Below are positions 32,377 through 43,128 of a stretch of DNA of 64,000 nt, one piece after another. Numbering within the stretch: position 1 is the first letter of the stretch; each line of letters starts with the position of its first letter. Made by a program: the position numbers and the translations under genes. Origin of the DNA: Diaporthe sp. PMI_573 (lineage: Eukaryota; Ascomycota; Sordariomycetes; Diaporthales; Diaporthaceae); contig JAJTUP010000015.1 in the NCBI GenBank assembly GCA_021399435.1, positions 310,001 to 374,000 on the forward strand, given 5' to 3'. The notes under the pieces were generated by a model. That model did no database searches. It saw only the letters and a list, made by a program, of their open reading frames with translations, and had not been told where the DNA came from.

Positions 32377-32450
32377 CTCCTTCAGGTGGGCTCGAACCAC
32401 CAACCTCCTGATTAACAGTCAGACGCGCTAGCCAATTGCGCCATGAAGGA
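32377..32450 (-). tRNA. tRNA-Asn (anticodon GTT), inverted identical copy
   Basis: The exact reverse complement of the tRNA at 32119-32192, with all stems, the GTT anticodon and both internal promoter boxes intact. Both genes therefore appear functional by sequence. Confidence 0.96.
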
Positions 32451-32454
32451 ATTG

Positions 32455-33687
32455 CTGAGAGCACGTGACACTGCGGGCGAAAATTGAGTATTATATAGAT
32501 ATCCAGAACCGTGAAAATTATCTCTGTTTTGTGAGAGTCAGCTGGGTGGGTAGGCCATGCGTGGGAGGCGGCAGTGGTGGCCCGGGGGTTCGGGGTCCGT
32601 GCTTGTGATGACGGCCTAGCAGGCCCGAGCAGGCCGAAGGGTAAAGGTTTGCTATAACCTCAATGGGGATAATATGAAGATTTAAGGGATATCCCAATCC
32701 AACATGTTATAGTATTTAGTGGTTCTAGTCACATATACTAAGCTCAGCCCCAGTGAGCGCAGCCAGCACTGGCAGGGTGAGAGAGCCTAGGCGTTAGTGC
32801 AGGATGCAGTGCAAGGGAAAAGCCACCGCCCGTTGGCACTCGACCCACCCACCCAGGCTGCCAGGATTGCGGCAGCAGTACTGTGTACGGAGCACCACAT
32901 GCACACCACCACCTTTGCTCCGATCCGTCTCTGCCTTGCCGCGCAAATGCTCTAAGGCAGCCTTCGAGTCACCCAGATTCTTTAATCCACTTCGCACAAC
33001 CCCCTGTCCCGCATGGTGTCGTCAAATGCTAGTTCGCATTCCTGTGGCACTTGAGCCCCGAGGCAGCAGGCAGTCATGGCAAGGTGGGCAGCCGTGAGGC
33101 TCATTGATTGAGTCTTTGACCTGTGCCTCTGCCCTCCCTCCATCATTGGGAATTAAATGCACTTCTCTTCCGTGTCAAGGCATTCTCTCCCCCCCCCCTT
33201 TTGCTCTCGGATCTCCTTCCCTCCACGTTCTACTGTTCACTTCCAGGCGTGTTTGGAATTGTCTCGACCACCTTCCGGAATCCATCTCTTTTACAAGGGA
33301 GACTCGGTGGTTTCGGGCCTCCTTATTATATACCCATCCATCCACACCACATTCAGCCCCGGTTGGGCTCTGACTACCCCTGGTTTCTAGCCACCTTCCT
33401 TGCAGCCTAATGCTCCCACTGAGACGGCGTATTACCCACAGCCTTGTCTGACTTGGGTTCCGGCACTGCCCAATTCGCCCGGGTTAAATACTCTTGTCGC
33501 CTCGCACTCTCCTGATTCCTCCTAGATTGGGCACTCGTGCAGTTTTCTCCGGTACCTGGCCAAATCAACGAAGAACACGTGCTGGATTCCTGCTGTGTTC
33601 CTGCATCTTCGTCTTGCCCAGGCCGCCAGTCCGGAAACAAGCAGCCGGCCAGCCCATATCCAAACAATCAGGCCTCTCCCGGGCACC
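32455..33687. other. Intergenic region and probable 5' leader of second coiled-coil gene
   Basis: About 1.2 kb with no supported gene. A CACGTG palindrome sits at 32462-32467. The interval from about 33180 on is pyrimidine-rich, typical of a leader. The coiled-coil frame is open upstream to an ATG at 33595, but the Met at 33688 follows a CACC context and starts the plausible protein. Confidence 0.5.
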
Positions 33688-34650
33688 ATGCCGAGCGACA
33701 CTTCGCGCAAGACTGTCAGGTTCGGTGATGACACCTCCCGCAGTGGGTCCTCACGTTCCTCGACCTCAAGGAGTGAATCAGGCGCTGGTTCGTCGAGCAC
33801 GGGTTCAAATTACTCAGGGACAGCATATCCTGATCATTACACAGACCCCCTGTACGAGCAACACGCTCTAAAACAGGCCCTGCAAGACACCGTGAAGCAG
33901 GTCGACGAGTGGAAGGCGAAAGCGCTGGAGGCCGAGAGACAACTCCCCAAGGAGCTCAGGCTGGCAGATGCCAACCTGCAGGCCGTGAACAGCCGATGCC
34001 ACAACTTGGAGGATGAGAAGAAGGAGCTTCAGCGCGACAAGAAGAAGCTGAGAGACGCCAACAAGATCCTGGAGAGCCGCCTCACAGCACTGCAGGATGA
34101 GATTGACGTCCTTCGAGGCAACAACGAAAGGCTGCACAAGAAGCTCCGGGACTACGAGGCCCAGCCTGCCACAACACCCTCTCCCAAGAGTGGCAAGCTA
34201 CCCCGGAGCGAGAGCAAGCGGTCCAAGGAGTCGGTTGCAGACCAGCAGAAAGATCGCCTCAAGGGGCGCTTCGAACGCAGTGACACCTCGAGCGATGCCA
34301 GCTCCTCCAAGCGCTCAAGTTCCAAGGCTCCCAGGCCCAGTCGCCGCATGAGCAGTGCCTCCTATGCCGACAGACCATATGTCGAGCCCCTTGGGCCTCG
34401 TGCTGCACGGCCCACTGTCTCGATACCGACTTCACAGCCCAGCGTAGTCAGTCCTGGACGCCGTTTCGACGGCCCTGTCGCGGTGTCCAAGACTGGCCAG
34501 CCAGCAATTTCTCATTACCAGGACCCGGCCTACTCCTCGACACCTCGCAGTGCCGGCATGGAGCGGCCCACTGTCTTCTACAAGTACGACGGGGTTATGT
34601 CCCCAACAGCCGGCTACGAGGATGGGAATTACTACCCTCACCCTCTGTAA
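33688..34650 (+). CDS. Coiled-coil protein with Ser-rich termini, unknown function (320 aa)
   Basis: Single-exon gene, 320 aa from the ATG at 33688; an upstream in-frame ATG at 33595 would add 31 residues. The N-terminus is basic and Ser-rich (MPSDTSRKTVRFGDD, then Ser/Arg repeats). Residues about 55-155 form a charged coiled coil (ALKQALQDTVKQVDEWKAKA ... LESRLTALQDEIDVLRGNNE). The C-terminal half is disordered and phosphorylation-prone, with KRSKESVADQQ and SKRSSSKAPRPSRR, and ends in a Tyr/Pro-rich tail. It resembles widely annotated filamentous-fungal hypothetical proteins. Role unknown. It and the 28376 gene flank the tRNA pair, but I see no convincing sequence relationship between them. 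Confidence 0.75.
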   Translation: MPSDTSRKTVRFGDDTSRSGSSRSSTSRSESGAGSSSTGSNYSGTAYPDHYTDPLYEQHALKQALQDTVKQVDEWKAKALEAERQLPKELRLADANLQAVNSRCHNLEDEKKELQRDKKKLRDANKILESRLTALQDEIDVLRGNNERLHKKLRDYEAQPATTPSPKSGKLPRSESKRSKESVADQQKDRLKGRFERSDTSSDASSSKRSSSKAPRPSRRMSSASYADRPYVEPLGPRAARPTVSIPTSQPSVVSPGRRFDGPVAVSKTGQPAISHYQDPAYSSTPRSAGMERPTVFYKYDGVMSPTAGYEDGNYYPHPL

Positions 34651-35275
34651 CAGCGAAACAGCACGGCGGACAACCACAAGGTGAAGTTCCTCTGCTCTGT
34701 CCTAAGGGCGAGCCCCGAAGCTCACCGAGCAGCGTGGATCCTTCCTGATCCTTCAGCCGGAGCGCCACCTTGCTCACCCCCCTTCAACCATGAGCTGAAA
34801 ACTAGCCGGGCGGCCAAGGAGACAAGTGTTCGGTCATGCGGCAATCAACATGTCTTCGCCTGAACTTCACTATCGCACAATGTTGCACGCGGCAACCGGG
34901 ATTCACTACAAAAACTGTGGAAACTGTCATCACTTTATTTATATTGATTGTCATACTATGGAAGCAGCCTGATATCCATGTTAAATCCGGCACGCTTACT
35001 ACATATCAAAACCTCTAAAAGACCTGGGGCCCTGATGACCCCCGACATGGCCCGATGCTCTCATCACTGGAGCTCCGATCCAGAAATCTGGAGGCAGCCT
35101 AGTGCTCAGGCAGATTTTGATGCCCATTCCTTGGACAACATTCGAACCAGCTCACAGTGGACTACCTACCCTGCCCCCTTTACGAGGCGGGCCCTGTTTT
35201 TCCCACACACGGCGGTGTTCTGCTGGAGAATGCCCCTCCTCTCCACACCACACCACGTCACATCCGGAGCACAAA

Positions 35276-35278
<3 letters not shown>

Positions 35279-35307
<29 letters not shown>
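35279..35307. repeat. CA dinucleotide microsatellite
   Basis: About 14 uninterrupted AC units in non-coding sequence. Confidence 0.95.
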
Positions 35308-35309
<2 letters not shown>

Positions 35310-36271
35310 CGCTGCTGACATCCCCACACACGTCACCTTTTGACCCCCTGGTTCTGGGCGGGCTAGCAGTCAGCCATGCAGGTCCTGACGGTCAGGAACA
35401 CTGGCACACGATTCACGATTCTTTTTTTTTTTTCCTTCTCAGTTTTTTAACACGTCTTACGTCTCACGGTTTGGTCATATTGAAAATATTTCTTATGGCT
35501 CCCAACCTCTTACGGAGTTCTGGATGGATCGGAAGGTGGATGAGTGGGTGGGCAAGTGAAATCTCTCTGGGGATATCAGGCTGGTGATCTGGGATACGAC
35601 AGGCCGGACCGGGGCTCTCTGGGAAATGTGATACCACCTCTTCTTTTCCTCTTTCTTCATTTGATTTCATAGGATAGATACCACATCACGGCCCTTTGTA
35701 GATAGACACACATCCCTTTTGGGGGGCCGGATTCAAGAAAAGGACATCATGGCTTCATTGCCCGAATATATACCCCCCGCGTTGGATGAAGCGTAACGGT
35801 CATCATGAATGAGGATGATGCAAAGGAGAGACAAAAGTTAGCAAAGAGTGAAGATGGTCAGAGTAGCAGGAGCCAAATTCAGAATGATTCTGGCCAAAGC
35901 AAAGGGGCAGACAGACCATTGTACTATTCAGGCAATGACCCGAACTCGTCAACTCGAGTCCTGTGGCGACAGCCCCAACAGACCAACAACACATCTGTCT
36001 GCCTATCCCTTGTATCCGGGGCGACTGATAGGTGCCCCTACTTCTCCCGTTGAGGTAGGCGTTCCCAGTTCGGCCCTGCTTCAAGGCAAGGTGACGTCAA
36101 CCCGCTTGTTACACCAAGTAGGTCGGTGTGTCTGATCATGCCCCCAGGCTCTGACGGGATATTTGTAGGGGTGAGGATGGAACGGTGGGAGGGGACAAGG
36201 CAGCCACGAAGGAAGTTGTACTACAGAATGCCACCCTTGCCCGAGTATCAGCTATGCATGTCGTTAGGGAA

Positions 36272-36308
36272 AGCGGGCACAAAAGCGGGCACAAGAACGG
36301 GCACAAGA
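36272..36308. repeat. 12-bp tandem repeat, three copies
   Basis: Three near-identical units of the form AGCGGGCACAAA in tandem. The third has a GC-to-AC change. Non-coding. Confidence 0.75.
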
Positions 36309-36788
36309 GATCGGCAGCGTCCAGAGGGGCGGAAGAGCGCGCATGCGCGCATCAATGACTGTCCTCTTTGGTAGCATCAACACGCCAGTCATCTAGCTAA
36401 AGGCTGTGGAGAACTAGGCAGTTGGGTATCTTTGAAATGTCGAATACCGTCCTCTCCGCCACTCAGAGGGGATCTCTGGTGGTCGGTGCGCCGAGTGCCG
36501 AGTACTTCCCTCCGCCATATCTGCTCAACAAGTGACCGCTTCAACGATCGCAGATTCTGTTCCATGCGGCCGAGAATCATACGGCGATATCGTAGACACC
36601 GGCGGCGTACAATAATCCTGCTGCGTACATGAGACATACGCGCTAATTCCCCGACTGGGCCGGGATCGATCGAGCTCACGTGTTCTGGCACCCGTCTGAA
36701 AACGCTACCCAGCCCCTGCGAGAACCGGATGGCCAGTCGGGCTGAATGAACACAAACTGAATAGTCAAATCATGGATGTTGCAATCGT

Positions 36789-38857
36789 TCAACCAGTGCC
36801 GGACCCTCCATCGTCCGTAGCTGCCGGTGCAGAAGATCCAGCGCCGGTGTCCGTCTTTCCCTCGCTGTTAGCACCACCACCTCCTCCACCTCCCCCGCCG
36901 CCTCCATTTCCTCCTCTCCCGCGGCCACGTCGCCGGCTGCGCTTCGGTTGCTGTTGCTCGCCAGCCATTCCATTGCCGCTCTTATCCGCATTAGATGATG
37001 GAGCAGTCGGCGGGTTAGCAGTGCCAGTGGCTGCAGCTGCTGCAGCAGTGTTGTTGCTGCTGCTAGCAGTGCCGGACTGAGCCTGGTTGCTAGGTGTACT
37101 GGCAGCCTTCTTAGAGCCCTGGTCCTTACGCTCGAGGACTTGTACGGTTGCCTGAGCAACAGCGACAGGGCTGGCGGCCATCGCCTTGACCAGTCCCGCG
37201 TGGTCTGTGAAATCCACGTATGCAAAACCCTTACGACGGTCGATCTCGACAAAGCTGATCCCACCAAAGACTTGCATGGCTTCCTTCAACAGAGCCTCGG
37301 TCACGCCCTGAGATGGATTGGCATGCTTAAGGAACGCACGTGTAGAAGAGGCTACTGGCGCTGGGTTGCTGCTCTTCTTCTGAGAACCCCCAGACTGGCC
37401 TCCCTTTGCGGCTGCTGCCTTCGGGCCAGTCGGAGGCGTCGGTGCTGCTGAGGAAGAACCTTGTTTCGAGGCAGCCTTGGCAGTATTTGATGGTTCCTTA
37501 GCCGTGGAGGCGGCAGCACTGTCCTCCTTCTTCTTCTGAAGTATGACAGGGGCGTTGGGTGCCGCCGCTGGAGCTTCCGCTGGCCCTCCGGTCTTAGAGT
37601 CGGATGACTTGGACTCCTTACCCCTTCTGCTTCGCCCTGACCTCGAGGACTTCTCCGCCTGTGCTTTCGGTGCCGTGGGCGTCGGAGGTCGATCTGTCGC
37701 TTGTGCGGGCTGCTCTGCTGCAGCTGCAGCCTTAGGTCCACTATCCTTGCCCTTAGACTCCTTAGCCTTCGGTTCAGCATCGCCTTTCTTAGCAGCCTCC
37801 TGCTTTGCTACCTCCTGGCGCGCTTTCCTCGCAGCGGAACCGTTAGACAGGCCAAGGTCACGCTTCAAAATGTTGGCAACACCCTGGATACCAGCACGGC
37901 GACTGCTGGCGGCGTCAGAAGAGGAGCTGCCCGCTTTCATGTCCTTGGCAACGGCTTTGGCAGCCTCGGCGGCGGCCTCTGTAGCGGCCTGCTTCTTAAG
38001 AATGCGCACTGTCTCCTTGGGTTTCTCAGTGGCCTTTTCCTTGGACTTCTTCCTAGAGTCGTCTGGTGCTGTTGATGAGCCTTTGCCCTTGGCGCCCTGG
38101 GATTCTTGTCTCGAATGCTTGCTGTTCCTAGCAGCCGCAGCTTCCTTGGCCTTGTTTGCCTTCTTCTCACGATTCTCCCTGATGAACTGGGCCAGTGGGG
38201 CGATGTTGATCTTAGCATCGGCCTCACCTTTTGCAGGGTCCTCGGCATCAGCTTGGGTCTCATCTGGTTTCATGGTCGGATCCTCTGCAAGGCTGGCCAG
38301 AAACGCCTTGTAGTCCTCATCCTGGTCGATAGTTCCCTCCTTAGGGTCCTTCTTGGGCTTAGCAAGTGGCATTTTCTTGTAGATGGAGCGCTCCACATAA
38401 GGCGGGCCGACGAGAGAAGGGCTGTTGAAGGTGCCCTTTGCGTCCTCCCAAGTAGCGTTCTGGGCAGCCTGATCGAGTGCTTCAAGGTCCTCTTCTTTGA
38501 CCTGGAGGAAGGCGAACGCCGGCGTTGAGTCCTTGGAGGCGCTGCATCGATACTGTCAGCTGCTGTTTCTCTCAAGGCATGCTTGTAGTCAACGTACCTC
38601 TTGGGTGTGTGCCCACAGTGGTATGAGAACCAGCCAACCTTTCCATTGCCCGGCTTCCACGAGTCGCCGAGGATCGTGAGGAACTCGTGCTCGGTCAGGC
38701 CAGGTGGCAGTCTCCTGACCTTGGCCTTGATGCCATCCTGTGCTGCAGCTTTCGACTTGGCAGACCTGGACGAATCGGCCGGACCCTGTGTCTGAGCAGG
38801 ACGGATGGGCAGAACACCAGCTTGCTTCGGGCCGGATTTGACCTCGGGCGTGGCCAT
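36789..38857 (-). CDS. UPF3: Nonsense-mediated decay factor Upf3 (Smg4/UPF3 family)
   Basis: Two exons on the minus strand (38857-38598 and 38541-36789; intron 56 bp) give 670 aa. The N-terminal Smg4/UPF3 domain (about 45-200) shows KVRRLPPGLTEHEFLTIL, then GWFSYHCGHTPK, then across the junction SKDSTPAFAFLQVK, and later WEDAKGTFNSPSLVGPPYVE and VERSIYKKMP. Upf3 links the Upf1-Upf2 surveillance complex to mRNAs with premature stops and shuttles between nucleus and cytoplasm. The middle is Lys/Ala/Ser-rich and disordered. Near 487-560 there is an RRM-like segment (KGFAYVDFTDHAGLVKAM as the RNP1-like part). The C-terminus is Arg/Gly-rich with a run of 11 Gly. It is divergent from the phosphatase gene. 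Confidence 0.9.
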
Positions 38858-39841
38858 GGTGACGTCTTTTGTGCGGTCGGTCTCTGATTCGACGCGGACA
38901 GGATCAGGAAGTCGTTGGTGATCGACAAGGAGAGAGAGAGAGAGTAAGAATCGGCACGGTCACCAGTTGATGTCGCGGGCTTTTGTTGACGTTCAGCCGC
39001 CGGTCAGCTATGTCTGTTGCAAACGAAACAAGTAGACCTTAGACCTAGAATAAGCTGATGGGGCTAGAGCCCCCGATTGTAGAGGATGCGAGAACTAATC
39101 TAGTCGTAAATTATTGGTTTGGAAGCTCGTGGATTGCGGAGTACACCATGTTGTTGTTTGCTCGAATGTTGGCCGGTGAGACTGCGACGGGGAGTGATGG
39201 TCTGCGCTGGAGTGCAGATAGAGCTCCCTGTCGGCTGTGGGGGCGTTGTGGTCTAGAAATGCCATCCCACTTCAGCACATGTCCTCCCGATCTGCAGGAC
39301 CCACCGCCGATAGCCCCTGCTCCCATGAGCTTAGTGAGGAGGAGATGGGCTCACGGACCAGCCAAGCAGCCAAGTTGGCACCCCCCCCCTCCAAAACCCC
39401 CCGTCCCCAACCCAGCATGTGGCGGAAGGGGAAGAACCGCTAGTGCCGACTGCTTTGGCATTCAAGACCCCGGGCCGATGCTATTGCTGTGTAGCACTGT
39501 ACCTGACCGACCTACCTATCTAGCATCCATCTCAACGCCTTGTTCCCAGACCCGGTCGAGCTACTGATCTTCAAGCATCATCAAGAGCACAGCCAGCTTA
39601 CAGCTACCCAGAGGCTGTTATCAGGTCTCGCTGTACGTCCTGGACCAGGCAAAGATCGAGAGGCGCCAGGACATGGTACTGACGGCATCTTACACAGACC
39701 CTTCTCACGTGTCCCGCCTGACCTCGGTGCCTTGGTGGTTCGAGTCGATCCAGCTCCCTCTACTTGCGCCCTCGTCGGTTCCATACCCATCTCAGGCTGC
39801 TCGAAACTGCCACCCGCGCTGCAGAAGACCGGCAATACGCC
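38858..39841. promoter_or_regulatory. Divergent upstream region, UPF3 / Sit4-type phosphatase
   Basis: About 980 bp between divergent start codons. It includes a GA repeat near 38928-38943 and a C9 run near 39385. No TATA box or recognised regulatory site is evident, and frames here (up to 169 codons) look non-coding. Confidence 0.4.
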
Positions 39842-41221
39842 ATGGCTAACGTTCCCAAACCTGGACCGGCGAACCTGACGCCAGGTGCTGGGCTGGACGA
39901 ATGGCTGGAGGAGGCAAAACAATGTCATTATCTTCCCGAGTCTGTCATGAAACAGCTGTGCGAGATGGTCAAGGAGGTCCTCATGGAGGGTTCGTCGCCC
40001 TGTTTACTGCACGACGGCTTGTGCTGACCACACGCGCCAGAGTCCAACATCCAGCCGATCGTGACGCCCGTCACAATCTGCGGAGACATACACGGCCAGT
40101 TCTATGATCTGCTAGAGCTTTTCCGTGTCGCCGGCGGGATGCCTGGCGAGACCAATGTGCAAGCCCCACAGACCGCCACGACGGTGATAACCTCGGAAGA
40201 CATCGAGCCACCGACGGAGATCACCAACCCGAAACTGAGGAAGAAGATAAAGCAGTCCAAGGCGCCCGGAGAAGAAGGCGGCGGGGCAGGCGGGGACGTT
40301 GATGAGGAGGCCAACACGTCTTCTGAGAGTGTTGCTAGGCCCGGCAGTTCGGGCTCCGGTGGCGGTGCTGCCGCTGCTGGTCCCTCACAGTCAGCCGATA
40401 CTCGATTTGTGTTTCTGGGCGATTTTGTCGACCGCGGATATTTCAGTCTGGAGACTTTTACATTACTGATGTGTCTCAAGGCAAAGTAAGTTGGAGAGCA
40501 CGGCGCAGGATTATACTCGGAGCGTGACTGACCAGCCTCAGGTATCCTGATCGAATCGTGCTCGTCCGAGGGAATCACGAGTCACGACAGATAACCCAGG
40601 TTTATGGGTTCTACGAAGAATGTCAGACAAAGTACGGCAACGCCTCCGTTTGGAAGGCATGTTGCCAAGTATTCGACTTCCTCGTCCTTGCCGCCATTGT
40701 GGATGGGACCGTTCTGTGTGTGCACGGTGGCCTAAGCCCCGAGATCCGGACTATTGACCAGATCAGGGTCGTCGCCCGGGCGCAGGAGATTCCTCACGAG
40801 GGTGCATTCTGCGACTTGGTGTGGAGCGACCCCGAGGACATCGATACATGGGCTGTGAGTCCACGTGGCGCTGGCTGGCTGTTTGGTGATAAGGTTGCCA
40901 CTGAGTTCAACCACGTCAACGGCCTCAAGACCATTGCCCGAGCCCACCAGCTGGTGAACGAAGGCTACAAGGTACGTCCTCACCCCAAGCTTTTTGGGGC
41001 TTTGTAGGTAGGCTGACAGTATCTGTCAGTACCACTTCCCTGAGAAGTCCGTCGTGACGGTCTGGTCTGCGCCCAACTACTGCTACAGGTGCGGTAATGT
41101 GGCTTCCATCATGACAGTCGACACAAACCTGGACACCAAATTCAGTATCTTCTCCGCCGTGCCCGATGACCAACGGCATGTGCCCGCTGGCCGTAGGGGC
41201 CCGAGCGACTATTTCCTATGA
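39842..41221 (+). CDS. SIT4: Sit4/PP6-type serine/threonine phosphatase with internal insertion
   Basis: Four exons (39842-39989, 40041-40485, 40542-40971, 41030-41221; introns 51-58 bp) give 404 aa. Metal- and phosphate-binding motifs of PPP phosphatases are intact: GDIHG (64-68), GDFVDRG (176-182), RGNHE (about 207-211) and the HGGLSPE block. The terminus is the PP2A-family DYFL. The N-terminal [11 protein letters not shown] and [17 protein letters not shown] match Sit4/PP6, not PP2A, PP4 or Ppg1. In yeast this enzyme acts with SAP subunits in G1 progression and TOR signalling. About 82 residues (about 87-169), charged then Gly/Ser/Ala-rich, are inserted between the [10 protein letters not shown] and RFVFLGD blocks. 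The insertion lies wholly inside exon 2 with no splice sites that would remove it cleanly. It accounts for most of the size excess over the roughly 310-aa family norm. Confidence 0.9.
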
Positions 41222-41918
41222 GCTTCATGCCTGTGGTCATTGGGCCTGACTTCGAAGCTCACGGGGCATCACACTTGATCACGCCTTACTTTGACGGCTG
41301 TGTTGTAGATTCTAGATGGGTCCGACCATGGTGAACATTGCGGAAGGCGTTTGGGATACAATGCTTGGCCCTGTTGTATAAATAGGGCGGAAGATTTTGT
41401 GACGAATGGCTGCATTTGATTGATACCCCCTCCACCGGAAGAGGGCAGGGCTTGCAACAAGATTAAATGAATGAGGATATCAGTATGACTTCTGTGCCAT
41501 TGGTTTTTGACAAGTTATCTCGGGCCATCCTGGGTCTTGGAGGCGCGGCGCCTGTGAACGTGTGAACCCGGGAGCAGTCGGCAGCTAGAACTCAACTCAG
41601 GTCTGCCTGGGCTTTGTGAAAGGAAATGTACAAGATGAGAAGGATTTTTTTGGGGCAAATTCCATATCACGCATGATAACATCCTGGCTCGCTCTGCATT
41701 ACAGTGGTAATCAAGCTCTGAGGCCGTCCAACCCAGGTGAGCAAGGTTGCCACTGCGATGTCACATGCATACCCAGAGTCAGCACAAGAAGAACGATATT
41801 TGTATAAATCTATGTCTCGGCTTCGCTGGTCCCTATTCATGATGCCGTAGCGGACGATCAGCTGCGACCACTCGCTCGCAGTCATTCGGCCGCAATGACC
41901 CAGGGCTCGCACCCTCAA
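41222..41918. other. Intergenic region between convergent phosphatase and reductase genes
   Basis: About 700 bp between convergent stop codons. No ORF above about 83 codons. Probably the two 3' UTRs and a spacer. Confidence 0.5.
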
Positions 41919-43010
41919 TTACAGGAAGGATTTCAGGCTCTTGATAGTATCAACCACGGTCTTCTCGATCTGGATCCACTCGAAGCCCAGCAGCTTGGTG
42001 GTCTCGGAGTTATCAAATCTGTAAGTTGTGTCCGCCGGGGCGGGCTCTCCGCCCTGAACGTCCTCGGCCGGCAGCTTGTCCTTGAGCTCTGGGAAGTTCT
42101 TCCTCGCTGCGTCCAGGATGCCCCGGTTGGAATACGAGCCCGCGGTCGTGAAAAGCCTGTGGCCGCCAATTTCGGGCTTCTCGAATGCCAGGATGTGCGC
42201 CTTGGCCACGTCGCGCACGTCAACCCAGTTGGACACGCCCGTGGGGGGCACAGCGCCGGCCTCCTTCCACTTGCCCTGCGCGAGGGCGACGATCCGCTCG
42301 TTAGAGGTGTTGATGGTGTCGAGGCTGGCGAGGTGATGTACCACAGGGCCAAAGACCATTGGGGGGTTGACGGTGACGAGGTCGAACTTGGCGTTGTTGG
42401 ACTTGTCGGCGACAAAGTCCCACGCTGCCTTCTCGGCGAGCTTCTTGGAGGCACGGTAGGCGGTCGCGTTGTCCTTGTGGATGTCCTGGATGGTCACGGG
42501 GTTCCAGGACTTCTCGGTGAAGGTCGTGTTGGGGTCGTTTATCTTTGACGCGTCGAGGATGGCGGCAAAGGACGAGGTGATGACCACGCGCTGCACTCCT
42601 GGGGCCGATTTGGCGATGGCCTTCAGGATGCCAGTCGTGCCGATGACGGCGGGGTCGATAAGGTCCTTTTGGGGCTCTGTGATGTTGAAATGAAATGGGC
42701 TTGCTGTGTGGAGGACAACCTCGATGCCTGGGGTCTTGACGACCTCATCGAAGGCGTCAGGCCTCGCGATGTCGGGCACGATCGCCGTCTCCAGACGGTC
42801 CTTGCCCAAGCGGGCGTGGGCGGCGTGGATCTTGGCCGCCTTGTCCTCGGAACGAACAGTGGTCACGACGTTGTGACCACGCTCTAGGAGCTGCTCGAGA
42901 ACGTGGGCCGCGATGAAGCCAGAGCCACCTGCGGGGTTCTGTCAACCAGACTGATCAACCAGGCTGCTGTGAGGTGTCTCGTACGCACCGGTGAGAAGGA
43001 CTTTAGTCAT
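41919..43010 (-). CDS. Gre2-like NAD(P)-dependent short-chain reductase (extended SDR)
   Basis: Two exons on the minus strand (43010-42989, only 22 nt, and 42928-41919; intron 60 bp) give 343 aa. The junction restores the nucleotide-binding motif TGGSGFIAAH (7-16). The catalytic set of extended SDRs is present: Ser near 127 in ITSSFAA and YRASK (165-169). The VLHTASPFHFN, VNPPMVFGP and SNWVDVRDVAKAH blocks are typical of the dihydroflavonol reductase / methylglyoxal reductase / Gre2 group, which reduces aldehydes and ketones with NADPH. The exact substrate is not predictable. The short first exon is supported because it supplies the start and the missing glycine-rich loop. The opposite-strand 217-codon frame is a shadow. 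Confidence 0.9.
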
Positions 43011-43090
43011 ATTGATGGGTTGAATGGATGTGTCTCGACGTTGGTCTTGGTCTTCTGAATGCGTGTGCTGGTCTCGAGAAGAGGCTTGTG

Positions 43091-43128
43091 CACATATATA
43101 TACTTATATATTTATGTACATATATAGA
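43091..43128 (-). promoter_or_regulatory. TATA-rich promoter element of the reductase gene
   Basis: An alternating A/T stretch with several TATATA motifs lies about 80-120 bp upstream of the minus-strand start codon, in an otherwise GC-balanced region. That is a plausible TATA-box region. TATA-containing promoters are often stress-inducible in fungi, which would suit a Gre2-type enzyme, but induction is inferred. Confidence 0.4.

Larger units (their letters stand above)
32115..32454. repeat. Perfect 86-bp inverted repeat carrying two tRNA-Asn genes
   Basis: The left arm (32115-32200) and right arm (32369-32454) are exact reverse complements over 86 bases, covering a full tRNA-Asn plus 4 bp upstream and 8 bp downstream. 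They flank a 168-nt A/T-rich spacer. The tRNA 3' ends face the spacer, so transcription converges. Divergence starts abruptly at both arm ends. Confidence 0.95.
34651..36788. other. Intergenic region between coiled-coil gene and UPF3
   Basis: About 2.1 kb, no supported gene. It includes a CA dinucleotide microsatellite, a short repeat of AGCGGGCACAAA-type units and T-rich tracts (35420-35450). The frames present (up to 161 codons) are interrupted by simple repeats. Confidence 0.55.

Noticed and set aside
35279..35307. Short regular repeat that could be taken for an array
   Set aside because: It is a plain CA microsatellite without spacers. No CRISPR arrays are expected or seen in this eukaryotic sequence.
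37543..38313. 256-codon plus-strand frame opposite UPF3
   Set aside because: Mirror of the Ala/Lys/Ser-rich middle of Upf3; composition is explained by the sense gene.
41895..42548. 217-codon plus-strand frame opposite the reductase
   Set aside because: Shadow of the SDR gene, which has intact cofactor and YxxxK motifs on the minus strand.
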